DNA of 64,000 bases, taken from contig CANQNN010000003.1 of assembly GCA_947625205.1 (NCBI GenBank), positions 46,674-110,673 on the forward strand, given 5' to 3'. The position numbers and the translations under genes were made by a program. The stretch's first letter is position 1. Every line of letters begins with the position of its first letter. Positions 27,908 to 36,559 of this stretch are shown here, one piece after another. The DNA comes from an uncultured Lachnospiraceae bacterium (GTDB lineage: Bacteria > Bacillota > Clostridia > Lachnospirales > Lachnospiraceae). Under the pieces are notes generated by a model that saw nothing but the letters and a program-made list of their open reading frames with translations, ran no database searches and was not told where the DNA came from.

Positions 27908-28711
27908 TCACTTTTCCGCCTCTCTTATTTTCTCATAATCCACTTCTTTACTGTCAAAAGGTTTTTGAACTTTGGATATATTGATCCGCACCTCATACCT
28001 TTGCCCATCCTCAATGAAATATGCTGCCGGAAACGGTGCAAAAGTACGTGCACGAAGAATGTTCAACAACTCCTTGGCCGTATATTTACGATCAAGATAA
28101 ATTTGAGATCTCTCTTCAATTTCCCTGCCAAAATGAAATGTGCCCTTCTCCGTTTGCTGCTTTAGTGTAAAATCCAAATTCAGCAATGCTTCTTTTTTCT
28201 CTTCCAACAACTCTTCCATCGCCTGAATACCTTTAAAATACAAACTCTTTCCGGTATCCAGCCAACTTTTCGAAATCTCTCTCTGATATATAATTTCTCC
28301 GGTATCTAATCCCGCATCTATCTTCATGATACTGACCCCATATGGCGTATCTTCCACAATAGACCAAAAATGAGAATGTTTTCCCTTGCCAAAAGGCAAA
28401 TAGCTTGTATGCAGGTTGATATATCCGTATCGCGGAATACCCAGTAGTGAATCTTTGATCAATCTGCCCCAATACGCAAGAATAACTGCATCGATCCCAT
28501 ATAATTCTTTCTTCAATTCATTATCATTCGTATAAAATATCACCCTAGTATTTGTATACGTTTGCAGTTCCTGTAATATATTCTTATTTTTATTCCAAAA
28601 ATCCGCACTATCCAAAACCACTAATCGCAAACGATCTTTTTGCTCCCGAAACAATCTGACGCTGGCGATCCCAACATCACCACAAGCAAAAACAGCAAAA
28701 TTATACTTCAT
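27908..28711 (-). CDS. Sugar N-formyltransferase (methionyl-tRNA formyltransferase fold)
   Basis: 267 residues. The catalytic triad of the family is visible: Asn99 and His101 in YINLHTSYLP and Asp136 in DAGLDTGEII. The glycine-rich GKGKHSHFW follows the LP motif. It is shorter than Fmt and similar to dTDP-sugar formyltransferases such as WlaRD or VioF. These move a formyl group from N10-formyltetrahydrofolate to the amino group of an aminodeoxy sugar. The adjacent aminotransferase (29557) would make that amine. The stop of the frameshifted GNAT gene lies two bases upstream, so all three form one cassette. Confidence 0.85.
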   Translation of the reverse strand: MKYNFAVFACGDVGIASVRLFREQKDRLRLVVLDSADFWNKNKNILQELQTYTNTRVIFYTNDNELKKELYGIDAVILAYWGRLIKDSLLGIPRYGYINLHTSYLPFGKGKHSHFWSIVEDTPYGVSIMKIDAGLDTGEIIYQREISKSWLDTGKSLYFKGIQAMEELLEEKKEALLNLDFTLKQQTEKGTFHFGREIEERSQIYLDRKYTAKELLNILRARTFAPFPAAYFIEDGQRYEVRINISKVQKPFDSKEVDYEKIREAEK

Positions 28712-28713
28712 CT

Positions 28714-29560
28714 TTATCCTTTCTTATATTTACCACCTCCTCCATGAACCCTCTCAGGATAAAAATAGCTATAAATACCCTCTGTCGTAAAACCGATTTT
28801 TTTAGCAACTTTTTCTGCTGCTGCTCCTTCACAAGGCCACAACAGGATTTTTTCTCTATTATTGCGTATTTCATTCCCACATACGCGCCTTATTGACCTG
28901 TAGGCGATTCCATGATTGCGATAATCCGCCAGCGTGGCAATACTATCTAATATAGCAAATTTTTCAATCTCAGAGGAGAGTGCAAATATACATACCAATT
29001 TACCCTCTACATATGTTCCAATAAACCTACCATTAGAAAATTGCTCACACACTTTTTGATATCCTTGATCACCTGAAAATTTATTCCGGAACTCCTCAAT
29101 GGCTAAATAAAAATCCTGAATTTCCGAGGCTTTTTCTATCGAGAGTTCTCTTATATCATCCGACCAATTGCTGATATCATCTATGTCAGGGCAATCTGCT
29201 GCAGTAAGTTTCAATAATTTTGTTTCTGTACAGCTACCCTCTAAATCAAATATAGGCTTAATGTAATCAATTGTCGATTTCATTCCAGAAATGCACCTGC
29301 AAGATTTTTCACGTAAAAATACGCCCAATTCGTTTATAGGGAAACTCAACTCTGGTGCATAAATGACGTAGCTGTTACAAAAACGCATCAACAGATACCA
29401 TGCTCTTTCAGAAAGCCCCCCCCCTTAAAAATAATTCAACATTTGCACCATTTAAGCCGTATCTTTCTATGTCGCCTAAGATGTACATGCTTTTTACTAT
29501 ATCTTTTTCTAAAACGGACTTAATAATGCGGTAATCATCATTGTTTACTTTTGTTATCAT
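28714..29560 (-). pseudogene. GNAT N-acyltransferase, frameshifted (OFF) at a G9 tract
   Basis: Two abutting frames encode one protein. The first (from ATG 29560, AGGAG upstream) runs through MITKVNNDDY to NVELFLRGG and then stops at 29408. The second continues with LSERAWYLLMRF to a GNAT acetyl-CoA region (LATLADYRNHGIAYRSIRR) and a C-terminal tail. The join is a run of nine G (29416-29424); eight G would give one frame of 282 codons including stop. Start overlaps the aminotransferase stop (ATGA). Likely an N-acyltransferase on the amino sugar made next door, currently out of phase. A sequencing error of one base in the tract is the alternative. Confidence 0.75.
29416..29424 (-). repeat. G9 tract causing the GNAT frameshift
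   Basis: Nine C on the plus strand. Coding reads AGG GGG GGG GCT TTC TGA, so the frame ends five codons after the tract starts. Removing one G restores the full protein. This is the only one of the six tracts in the out-of-frame state. Confidence 0.85.
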
Positions 29561-30669
29561 TTTTTCGCTCCTACCAATTCTCTTATCTTTATACACACAT
29601 ATTTAATATCATCCTGATCCAAATTCAAGGCCGTCGGCATCACAAGTCCATGCTCCCAGTACCGTATGGAAGCAGGCACCTCAAATCTCCGCTCATAGTT
29701 TGGCATAGCACTCATAGACGGATAGCCGGGACGAGCATGGATATTCAGTTCAAGCAATTTAGCAAGCAACTCATCTCTCGTTATATGGCTCTCATCTTCC
29801 AGATACCCTACTACATAAGCATAATTACTCTCGCAATTCTCCGGGATATCCAACAACCTTATCTGCTTGCAGCCCTTCAAGAACTCATGATACCAGTCAT
29901 ATATCCTTTTCTTTTTCTCTATCAGCTCGTCAATGCGCTCAACCTGTGCCAAGATCAGCGCCGCAGTCACATTAGAGATCCTGTAATTATAACCCACGTC
30001 ATCCGACCATAAAAAAGAAATTGCATCGTTTCTGCAAAATGTCCCGTAGTGCAGTGCCCGCTTATACAGCGCTTCATTGTTGGTTACAAACATTCCGCCT
30101 TCGCCGCCAACCGCGATCTTTGATCCTTGAAAGCTGTATGTGCCGATATCCCCTATCGTACCGGCATACTTTCCTTTATATTTTCCGCCCACCATCTGAC
30201 ACGCATCTTCTATCACTTTCAAACCGTATTCATCGGCAAGCGCCATGATCTCATCCATTTTCGCCGCCATACCGGCAAAATGTACCAACATAATAGCCTT
30301 TGTCTTATCTGTAATTGCCTTCCTGATCAACCCTGTATCAATACACAAAGTATCGGGGTCAATATCTACAAACACACACGTTGCACCAACATAACTAATT
30401 GCCTGTGCAGTGGCAATATAACTCTGATCCGTAACGATGACCTCATCGCCCAGCTGCAGTTCCAAAGCAAGTGTTGCAAGATGCAAAGCGTGCGTTCCAC
30501 AATATGTGGCAATGGCATATTTGGCGCCTACATATTCTGCAAAGGTTTTTTCCAATTTACGGATATGCATATCATATGTTTCATACCAACCGTTTTTCAC
30601 CGCATCTATGACGTAGTCTACTTCTTTCTGCGTGATATCCGGACCCGCCAATGCTATTTTCTTATTCAT
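29557..30669 (-). CDS. DegT/DnrJ/EryC1/StrS sugar aminotransferase
   Basis: 370 residues of usual length. PLP-binding Lys184 in SFQGSKIAVGGEGG, the Asp of VIEDACQMVGG, and TYCGTHALHLA for phosphate binding. It transfers an amino group, normally from glutamate, to a keto nucleotide sugar. Downstream are the GNAT and formyltransferase genes, so the product amine is then acylated or formylated. The substrate keto sugar would come from a 4,6-dehydratase. The tail of one such SDR gene survives immediately upstream (30662-30772), overlapping this start, but the functional dehydratase is not in the cassette. GGAGG before ATG. Confidence 0.9.
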   Translation of the reverse strand: MNKKIALAGPDITQKEVDYVIDAVKNGWYETYDMHIRKLEKTFAEYVGAKYAIATYCGTHALHLATLALELQLGDEVIVTDQSYIATAQAISYVGATCVFVDIDPDTLCIDTGLIRKAITDKTKAIMLVHFAGMAAKMDEIMALADEYGLKVIEDACQMVGGKYKGKYAGTIGDIGTYSFQGSKIAVGGEGGMFVTNNEALYKRALHYGTFCRNDAISFLWSDDVGYNYRISNVTAALILAQVERIDELIEKKKRIYDWYHEFLKGCKQIRLLDIPENCESNYAYVVGYLEDESHITRDELLAKLLELNIHARPGYPSMSAMPNYERRFEVPASIRYWEHGLVMPTALNLDQDDIKYVCIKIRELVGAKK

Positions 30670-30772
30670 GCTTCATCCTCCATATCCATTCGTGCATGAT
30701 TCTTATATCATCCTCAAAATTGTATTTTGAATGCCAGCCCGTCTCCTCCCGAAAACGAGTCGAATCATATTT
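30662..30772 (-). pseudogene. Tail of an NAD-dependent nucleotide-sugar epimerase/dehydratase
   Basis: 36 codons open from just after TAG (30773-30775) to TAA (30662-30664), overlapping the aminotransferase start. The peptide YDSTRFREETGW followed by FEDDIRIMHEWIWR is the typical C terminus of SDR sugar epimerases/dehydratases. No start codon or NAD-binding part is present; the radical SAM gene ends 22 bases further upstream. This is a deletion remnant, and its position suggests the lost enzyme once fed the aminotransferase. Confidence 0.75.
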
Positions 30773-30793
30773 CTAATACTACGACCTTTTATC

Positions 30794-31804
30794 TCATAAA
30801 TATAACCTCTTGAGTTTGTCTCTATACGGATCTAAAACATCCTCATCCGCAGTCTGATATCTGACCGTGCCGCATTCCCTACATATCGGATTCGCGTCTT
30901 TACCTTCCTCTATCATCATTCTTCTGACTTCCCGCAACCGTTCGCCATTCCATATAGCAACGATACTGTTAGTCTCAGAAATCATGCCCAGATTCAACTT
31001 GTCGCCTATTTCACAGCAGGGAAGAACCATTCCGGCCGGCGAAACAACTAGTGTATAAAAAGGCTCAGGGCAACAGGAAATTTCCCGTACTGTAACACCC
31101 CAGTAGTTGATGTTATAATTTTCTTTTACTCCTGATACATCAACATCAGACATCAATGGAACCAGCGTTTCTACATTGATGTAATCGCATATATCCCGAT
31201 AACGATCTCTGAATAACCGCTCGTCTACCTCATCTTTTAACATAGCGTCCATAATCTTCACATATATCTTTGTCTTTGATCCGTGCGCCCGCGACAACTC
31301 GTGCAGTTCACGAATATTACGATTGTATTCCTCCAAATCTATCTTATACTGAGAGTTCTTCATATAGGCTTCTTCCGTAAGTCCTTGTAACGATATCCTG
31401 ATCCTGTCCAATCCGGCTTCTACCAGTCCCAGGCTCAATTCTCTATTCAGTCTGGAACCATTGGATACGATCTCGACCCGCTCCGCTATGTCCGCTTCTT
31501 TGGCAATACGCACCATTTCTACAATGTCCGGATGAAGCAATGGTTCACCCAGCCATGCAAAATTCAACAGTTTTAATTTATTCGGGAATTCCTTTAACTG
31601 CTCGATCAGCAGTTTATATAATTTCATATCCATAAATTTCCTGTTGACATCGCTTATAGACGCCCCCCCCCTACTCATAGTACAGTAGTAACACTTGAAA
31701 TTACAATATGTAGTGGGACATATATGCAGCCCAAACGGAGTTGCCAAAGGCAATGCATCGATCAAACATTTTCTGACTGTTATTGGCGTGTATTCACGAT
31801 TCAT
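30794..31804 (-). CDS. Radical SAM/SPASM protein with G9 tract
   Basis: About 336 residues. Cluster motif C-NFK-C-YY-C at 34-41. FAWLGEPLLHPDIV follows. A C-terminal SPASM region has CCPEPFY, LPCCEIGD and ICRECGTVRY. ATG at 31804 has AGGAG eight bases before it; ATGs at 31825 and 31852 would overlap the acetyltransferase gene. A run of nine G (31663-31671) encodes Arg-Gly-Gly just after the cluster motif and is in frame, so the enzyme is presently ON. One base change would remove almost the whole protein. Substrate unknown. Confidence 0.85.
   Translation of the reverse strand: MNREYTPITVRKCLIDALPLATPFGLHICPTTYCNFKCYYCTMSRGGASISDVNRKFMDMKLYKLLIEQLKEFPNKLKLLNFAWLGEPLLHPDIVEMVRIAKEADIAERVEIVSNGSRLNRELSLGLVEAGLDRIRISLQGLTEEAYMKNSQYKIDLEEYNRNIRELHELSRAHGSKTKIYVKIMDAMLKDEVDERLFRDRYRDICDYINVETLVPLMSDVDVSGVKENYNINYWGVTVREISCCPEPFYTLVVSPAGMVLPCCEIGDKLNLGMISETNSIVAIWNGERLREVRRMMIEEGKDANPICRECGTVRYQTADEDVLDPYRDKLKRLYL
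31663..31671 (-). repeat. G9 tract in radical SAM gene
   Basis: Nine C on the plus strand, coding AGG GGG GGG GCG at about codons 45-48 of the radical SAM gene. In frame. It lies only about 680 bases from the next tract, in the adjacent acetyltransferase gene. Confidence 0.85.
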
Positions 31805-31821
31805 AGTTTTCTCTCCTATTG

Positions 31822-32460
31822 TCATGGTTGAGTATCTCCACTCCTTTCCCATTGTCCTGTATCTTTATTATATGTCTTAATAACCCTCGCCGGAATTCCT
31901 ACTGCAATACTATATGGAGGAATTTTCCCTGTAACAACAGCATTCGTTCCTATAATACACTTTTCGCCAATATCAGCGCCTGGCAAAATACAAACCCTTG
32001 CTCCAATCCAACACCCTTTGCCAATATGAACCGGATTTATCTCTCCCTCATTCTCTACATAGCTTGGGCAAAGAGGATTCTTACCATGATTTATATCAAA
32101 AATATAAACATTATCCGCCACCAAGCAATCATCTTCTATAACAATTTTTTGATAACAGTCAATTGTTACATTACCGCCTATACGAACATTATCTCCAATC
32201 TCTAACCGTCCCTTAAACACACCGGGATTTTCTCCATGCAGTTTATTGCTATCATGTACCCATATGGCAGCTCCGCTGTTTATATAAGAATTTTTCCCAA
32301 TATTAATATACTCTCCATTAATGATTGACCTCGCATGATATATTTTAACCCCCCCCCATTGCTTATCAACATAGTTAATTTCTTCTATAGTCTCCAACAC
32401 CCTTTCCGGTTTCAGTAGTACATAGTAAATAATCGTCAATATCTTTTTAATTTTTCCCAT
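31822..32460 (-). CDS. Hexapeptide-repeat O-acetyltransferase with G9 tract
   Basis: 212 residues with a left-handed beta-helix built from imperfect hexapeptides (INIGKNSYINSGA, LEIGDNVRIGGNV, IHIGKGCWIGAR-like) and the closing VVTGKIPPYSIAVGIPARVIK typical of WbbJ/LacA-type enzymes. His in DINHG is the likely catalytic base. Acetyl-CoA-dependent O-acetylation of a sugar is expected. A run of nine G at 32349-32357 encodes WGGV near residue 35 and is in frame. Start ATG at 32460 follows GGAGG. It ends 18 bases before the radical SAM start. Confidence 0.88.
   Translation of the reverse strand: MGKIKKILTIIYYVLLKPERVLETIEEINYVDKQWGGVKIYHARSIINGEYINIGKNSYINSGAAIWVHDSNKLHGENPGVFKGRLEIGDNVRIGGNVTIDCYQKIVIEDDCLVADNVYIFDINHGKNPLCPSYVENEGEINPVHIGKGCWIGARVCILPGADIGEKCIIGTNAVVTGKIPPYSIAVGIPARVIKTYNKDTGQWERSGDTQP
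32349..32357 (-). repeat. G9 tract in the acetyltransferase gene
   Basis: Nine C on the plus strand, coding TGG GGG GGG GTT near codon 35. In frame. An indel would truncate the enzyme before its beta-helix. Confidence 0.85.
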
Positions 32461-32514
32461 CTCACCATTCCTCCTTATGCCAAATCATATCCGAATCTCT
32501 TTTATATCCTAACA

Positions 32515-33711
32515 TTAAATAACATAATATACAAACGACACATTATTCATATAAGACCGTAAGTGGAAACGATAATCGCTATGCATTCCATGTATCAGTA
32601 AAGGCACTTCCCACAGATCCCACGTTTTATGATAACCTGCGATCGCCAGTTTCGGTCTGCACTTACGGATCGTCTTCTCTGCGCCTTTCAATGCTTGTAA
32701 TTCAGACCCCTCAATATTCATTTTAATATATGTTGCTTCGTGATCATCCACAATATCATCGATCCTGACTGCTTCAACTTTTTGTCTGCCGATATCGGCA
32801 ATGAAGCTTCCGGGACCGCTTAGATCATACAGCATGACTTCTCCGGCGCGATCATATGCCGCCTTATTAACAATTACAGTTTTCTCCTTTACTGCATCCG
32901 GCAAAGTCATAATATAATCCTGAAGCTTCCGAAAATTATCCCGATCCGGTTCTATACCGTAATATTTCAAAAAACGGCTGTCATTTTCTTTCAGAAAAGC
33001 TCTCAGACTAATACCATTATAAGCTCCACAGTCCACAAAAATCTCGTCATCACTCTTAGGATAAAACTCGTACTCAAAATACTGCTTGTCCTGTACTTCT
33101 GTCGGTATCTGTATACTGTCATCCAACATCCGGAACCGTATCAGTTTTTCATACACCGCCCTCGACTTATCATCTTCAAGAAGTGAATATACCTTGGACA
33201 GTTCTTCTTCATGCTGCTCCATCAGATACACATCCGAGCAGGAAGGCAGATTATATTTATCTCCTCTGAACAACATTCTGCATTCTCTAAAATAAGTATA
33301 ATCGATCACATTGGTTAAACCGGCATCTTTCAGATTCTTATGAACCGCTGTATGGCCGCCCGCCCGCAGCGCCTCGTCAAAACTTTTGCAATACTTCTTT
33401 CCGTCCGTATTGATCGTTACGATCACAAGAGCATCCGTGCCTACAGTGTCTGCAATTTTCTTATAATCTATCACCGGTAATCCCTCACAGACAGTTCCCC
33501 ATTTATTGGGATTACCGTCGGCGAAGCAAAGAGGATATATCCCAACATCGCGCAAATAATACAAAAACGCTATTCCCGCACTTCCCGCTCCATAAAGGAC
33601 GATATGCTCCGCCATATCACCAAGCCCGTCCTTCATTTGCCGAATACTGATCTCAGTTTTATTCTTAACCGCCCTGTACTCTTCCAAGATATCGTGAATA
33701 ACCTTTTCCAT
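32515..33711 (-). CDS. FkbM-family methyltransferase with N-terminal nucleotide-binding module
   Basis: 398 residues. An N-terminal Rossmann module (VLYGAGSAGIAFLYYL near 38-53, then FADGNPNKWG) precedes the FkbM SAM-dependent methyltransferase domain. The latter shows FVDCGAYNGISL near residue 228, YGIEPDRDNF, and YIKMNIEGSELQALKGAE. The family O-methylates sugars and polyketides. It lies between the transketolase pair and the acetyltransferase in the same direction. The target hydroxyl cannot be predicted. Confidence 0.87.
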   Translation of the reverse strand: MEKVIHDILEEYRAVKNKTEISIRQMKDGLGDMAEHIVLYGAGSAGIAFLYYLRDVGIYPLCFADGNPNKWGTVCEGLPVIDYKKIADTVGTDALVIVTINTDGKKYCKSFDEALRAGGHTAVHKNLKDAGLTNVIDYTYFRECRMLFRGDKYNLPSCSDVYLMEQHEEELSKVYSLLEDDKSRAVYEKLIRFRMLDDSIQIPTEVQDKQYFEYEFYPKSDDEIFVDCGAYNGISLRAFLKENDSRFLKYYGIEPDRDNFRKLQDYIMTLPDAVKEKTVIVNKAAYDRAGEVMLYDLSGPGSFIADIGRQKVEAVRIDDIVDDHEATYIKMNIEGSELQALKGAEKTIRKCRPKLAIAGYHKTWDLWEVPLLIHGMHSDYRFHLRSYMNNVSFVYYVI

Positions 33712-33719
33712 CTTTCTGC

Positions 33720-34643
33720 CTATCCTAATATCTGTTCTATGGCATCTGCCAGTTTCCCTGCACTGAGTCCGTATAAATCATCCAAATAATCTCTTGTCCC
33801 CGTAACCGGTGCAAAACTATCCGGTACGCCAAACTTCCTGAATACCACCGGATATTTATCCATATTATCTAACAATACCCTTCCTACCGCATCACCCAAA
33901 CCGCCAATTACACTGTGCTCTTCCACCGTAAAAATTGCCTTCCCGGCTCTCGCAGACTCCAGCACCGCCTCAACATCTATGGGTTTAACCGTAGGCATAC
34001 TGTATAAGCCGACCGAAAAACCTCTTTTTTCTAATATTTCCTGCGCTTTTACCGCCTCGGATAACATGACTCCGGTGACGAAAATGGTCGCCTGCGTACC
34101 TTCCTTCATTCGTATGGCCTGTCCGATCTGAAAATCAATTGTCCTCTGATGCACCACCGGATCAACGCTGCGCCCGATTCTTATATAAAGCGGTTTCCCA
34201 TAGTCTTTAGATATATGCATAACCGCTTTCATCTCAACAGGATCTCCCGGGCATACCACCGTCATGTTAGGTAATGCCGTCATCATAGCAATATCCTGTA
34301 TTGCATGATGCGTAGGGCCGGCTGTGGCATAAGCGAATCCGCCTCCCACGCCTACCAGAACCACCGGATTTTCCTGATAGCAGATATCCAGCATGATCTG
34401 TTCTGCTGCGCGAAGCGTCATGAAAGATACCACATTATAGATGTAAGGTTTCATCCCCATTGCTGCCAGTCCTGCGCCAAAACTAACAAAATTCTGTTCT
34501 GCGATCCCGACATTTACAAACCGCGGCCCAAATTCTTTCTCAAAATCCTCAAAGACTGAAAACCCTGTATCACCGATAATACACATGATCTTATCATCGA
34601 TCCTTGCCATTTCCGTAAGCGTATTGATAAAAGTGGTTCTCAT
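33720..34643 (-). CDS. Transketolase-like enzyme, C-terminal subunit
   Basis: 307 residues, the pyrimidine-binding plus C-terminal domains of a split transketolase. VGIAEQNFVSFGAGLA contains the catalytic Glu; HHAIQDIAMM and the C-terminal RKFGVPDSFAPVTG are typical. Its start overlaps the stop of the N-terminal subunit (ATGA), so the two are made together. Split transketolases in sugar clusters are proposed to move a two-carbon ketol unit. Placement directly after CDP-glucose 4,6-dehydratase argues for a carbon-branching role rather than the pentose phosphate pathway. Confidence 0.88.
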   Translation of the reverse strand: MRTTFINTLTEMARIDDKIMCIIGDTGFSVFEDFEKEFGPRFVNVGIAEQNFVSFGAGLAAMGMKPYIYNVVSFMTLRAAEQIMLDICYQENPVVLVGVGGGFAYATAGPTHHAIQDIAMMTALPNMTVVCPGDPVEMKAVMHISKDYGKPLYIRIGRSVDPVVHQRTIDFQIGQAIRMKEGTQATIFVTGVMLSEAVKAQEILEKRGFSVGLYSMPTVKPIDVEAVLESARAGKAIFTVEEHSVIGGLGDAVGRVLLDNMDKYPVVFRKFGVPDSFAPVTGTRDYLDDLYGLSAGKLADAIEQILG

Positions 34644-35464
34644 TCGCCCAATTCCTCCAATGCCAGTTTCAATTGTTCCTCGCTTGGAGACTTAAAATGC
34701 CATTCCAGTCTATCCTCCATGAACGAAACTCCCCTACCCTTTATCGTGTCGGCAACAATAACCAAAGGTTCCCGTGGAATATCCGAGACAGCCCGCTCCA
34801 ATGCGCTTTGAATTGCCTCATAATCATGTCCGTTGATCGTTACGGCATCACAGCCAAAACTTCTGAATTTTGCTTCTAAATCTCCCATATCAAGAACCTG
34901 TTCATCCCGCCCATACGCCTGCAGATGATTTCTGTCCACGATCAAAACCAAATTCGACAGCTTAAACCTTGCAGCAAACATAACGCTTTCCCACACAGAG
35001 CCCTCATTGCACTCGCCGTCACCCATCAGCACGTAAACATTTCCTTTATAGCCCTGTATGCGTTTTGCATATGCCATCCCACATCCCACACAGGATCCAT
35101 GCCCCAGAGAACCCGCAGACATCTCTATCCCCGGGACCGTATACCTTCTGGTATGCCCTGCATAATTCTCTCCATTGACAAGATGCTTGTCCAGATCCTC
35201 ATACGGAATGATTCCTGCATGTGCCAGCACTGCAAACATTGTTGTAGCGATGTGCCCCTTGCTCAATATAAAGATATTTCTGTTTGGGTCCTGCAGATTC
35301 TGTCTGTTTAATTTTAATATGCGGGTATATAAGACCGCCATAATATCGACCGCCGAGTACCCGCCGCCAATATGGGAATCTCTCGTTCTGCAATTTATCC
35401 TGGCTACATCCACCCGAACCCTGCGCGCAAATTCTGCGGGATCCGATATCAGTTCTTTATACAT
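34640..35464 (-). CDS. Transketolase-like enzyme, N-terminal subunit
   Basis: 274 residues, the diphosphate-binding half. His and ThDP residues lie in HIGGGYSAVDI and SKGHIATTMF, HGSCVGCGMAYAKR, and GDGECNEGSVWE (the GDG...N motif) with IVDRNHLQ. ATG at 35464 is chosen because AGGAG is nine bases upstream. It begins one base after the stop of the dehydratase gene. Partner subunit is encoded next. Only the two together make a complete ThDP enzyme. Confidence 0.9.
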   Translation of the reverse strand: MYKELISDPAEFARRVRVDVARINCRTRDSHIGGGYSAVDIMAVLYTRILKLNRQNLQDPNRNIFILSKGHIATTMFAVLAHAGIIPYEDLDKHLVNGENYAGHTRRYTVPGIEMSAGSLGHGSCVGCGMAYAKRIQGYKGNVYVLMGDGECNEGSVWESVMFAARFKLSNLVLIVDRNHLQAYGRDEQVLDMGDLEAKFRSFGCDAVTINGHDYEAIQSALERAVSDIPREPLVIVADTIKGRGVSFMEDRLEWHFKSPSEEQLKLALEELGE

Positions 35465-35465
35465 T

Positions 35466-36542
35466 TCACCTGACTCCTTCCAGATATGCGCGCACCTGTT
35501 CACGGCATATTGCAGATGTGGCAATTCCCCGTTGCTCCTGTTTGACACAGTCGGCCGTAAGGGCAATAACATCTTTCAGATTTTTTTGTATTCTCCATCC
35601 CAAAACCTTTTTTGCCTTGGAACTATCCAATTTGAGAATATCCGTCTCCCGATAAATATGCCGTGCCTCGTCCTGTATTTCATATCCCTCACGCCCGAAG
35701 CAGCGGCCCACCATATCACACACTTCTCCCACCCGTACAAAGCCGTCTTCATCCGGTCCGAAATTATACGGTCCATTAAACCGGGCATCATGCCCCGATG
35801 AACAATACAGCTTTTCCGCTAACAACAGATAACCATATAAGACATCCAACACATACTGCCACGGACGCACCGCATACGGATTCCTGATCCTGGGCAGCCT
35901 GCCATTTATATAGCAATCTAATAAATAAGGCATTAATCGCGTTATATTGTAATCCCCCATGCCGATCACGTTGCTTGCCCTGGCGGTAGCAATACCCGTA
36001 TGTACATTACCCTGTTCAAAAAAAGTCTTTTGATAACAATTCGTGATCAGTTCCTGGCAGACCTTGCTCACCGAATAAGGATCTTCTCCGCCCAGTTCGC
36101 ATTGTTCCCCATAGGGCTCCTCAGATTCCATGTTGCGGTAACATTTATCACTGGTAACGATCACAATGCTTCTGACGCATTCCAGATTCCGGCAGATATC
36201 CAACAGATTGACCACACCCATAATGTTGGTGCGCAAGATATAATCAGGTATCCTGTCGCTGCCGTCCAGAGATGAATGGGAGGCGAGATGGATCACGATC
36301 TCCGGCCGGAATCCTGACACCGCGCGTTCCAGTTTATCTCTGTCTGCGATATCTCCTTCGTGATGCTCTGCCACTGCTGCACCTGATCTACAATAAAAGG
36401 AATATTTGTTAAGGGGCAGGGAATAGCCACAAACTTCAGCGCCTAAAGCTTCCAGCATAAGAGACATCCATGTCCCTTTAAAGCCGGTATGCCCCGTCAG
36501 TAATACTTTTTTTCCCTGCCAAAAATTCAAATGACTACTCAT
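35466..36542 (-). CDS. rfbG: CDP-glucose 4,6-dehydratase
   Basis: 358 residues, extended SDR. The diagnostic LLTGHTGFKGTWMSLML lies near residues 14-30, and IVTSDKCYRN and the catalytic Tyr-x-x-x-Lys are in DPYSVSKVCQE. RASNVIGMGD and the C-terminal LGW region are as in RfbG. It converts CDP-glucose into CDP-4-keto-6-deoxyglucose. RfbF and RfbH homologues are encoded just upstream, completing the first steps of a CDP-3,6-dideoxyhexose route. GGGAGCATC precedes ATG. Confidence 0.92.
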   Translation of the reverse strand: MSSHLNFWQGKKVLLTGHTGFKGTWMSLMLEALGAEVCGYSLPLNKYSFYCRSGAAVAEHHEGDIADRDKLERAVSGFRPEIVIHLASHSSLDGSDRIPDYILRTNIMGVVNLLDICRNLECVRSIVIVTSDKCYRNMESEEPYGEQCELGGEDPYSVSKVCQELITNCYQKTFFEQGNVHTGIATARASNVIGMGDYNITRLMPYLLDCYINGRLPRIRNPYAVRPWQYVLDVLYGYLLLAEKLYCSSGHDARFNGPYNFGPDEDGFVRVGEVCDMVGRCFGREGYEIQDEARHIYRETDILKLDSSKAKKVLGWRIQKNLKDVIALTADCVKQEQRGIATSAICREQVRAYLEGVR

Positions 36543-36559
36543 GATGCTCCCTGCGGCTC

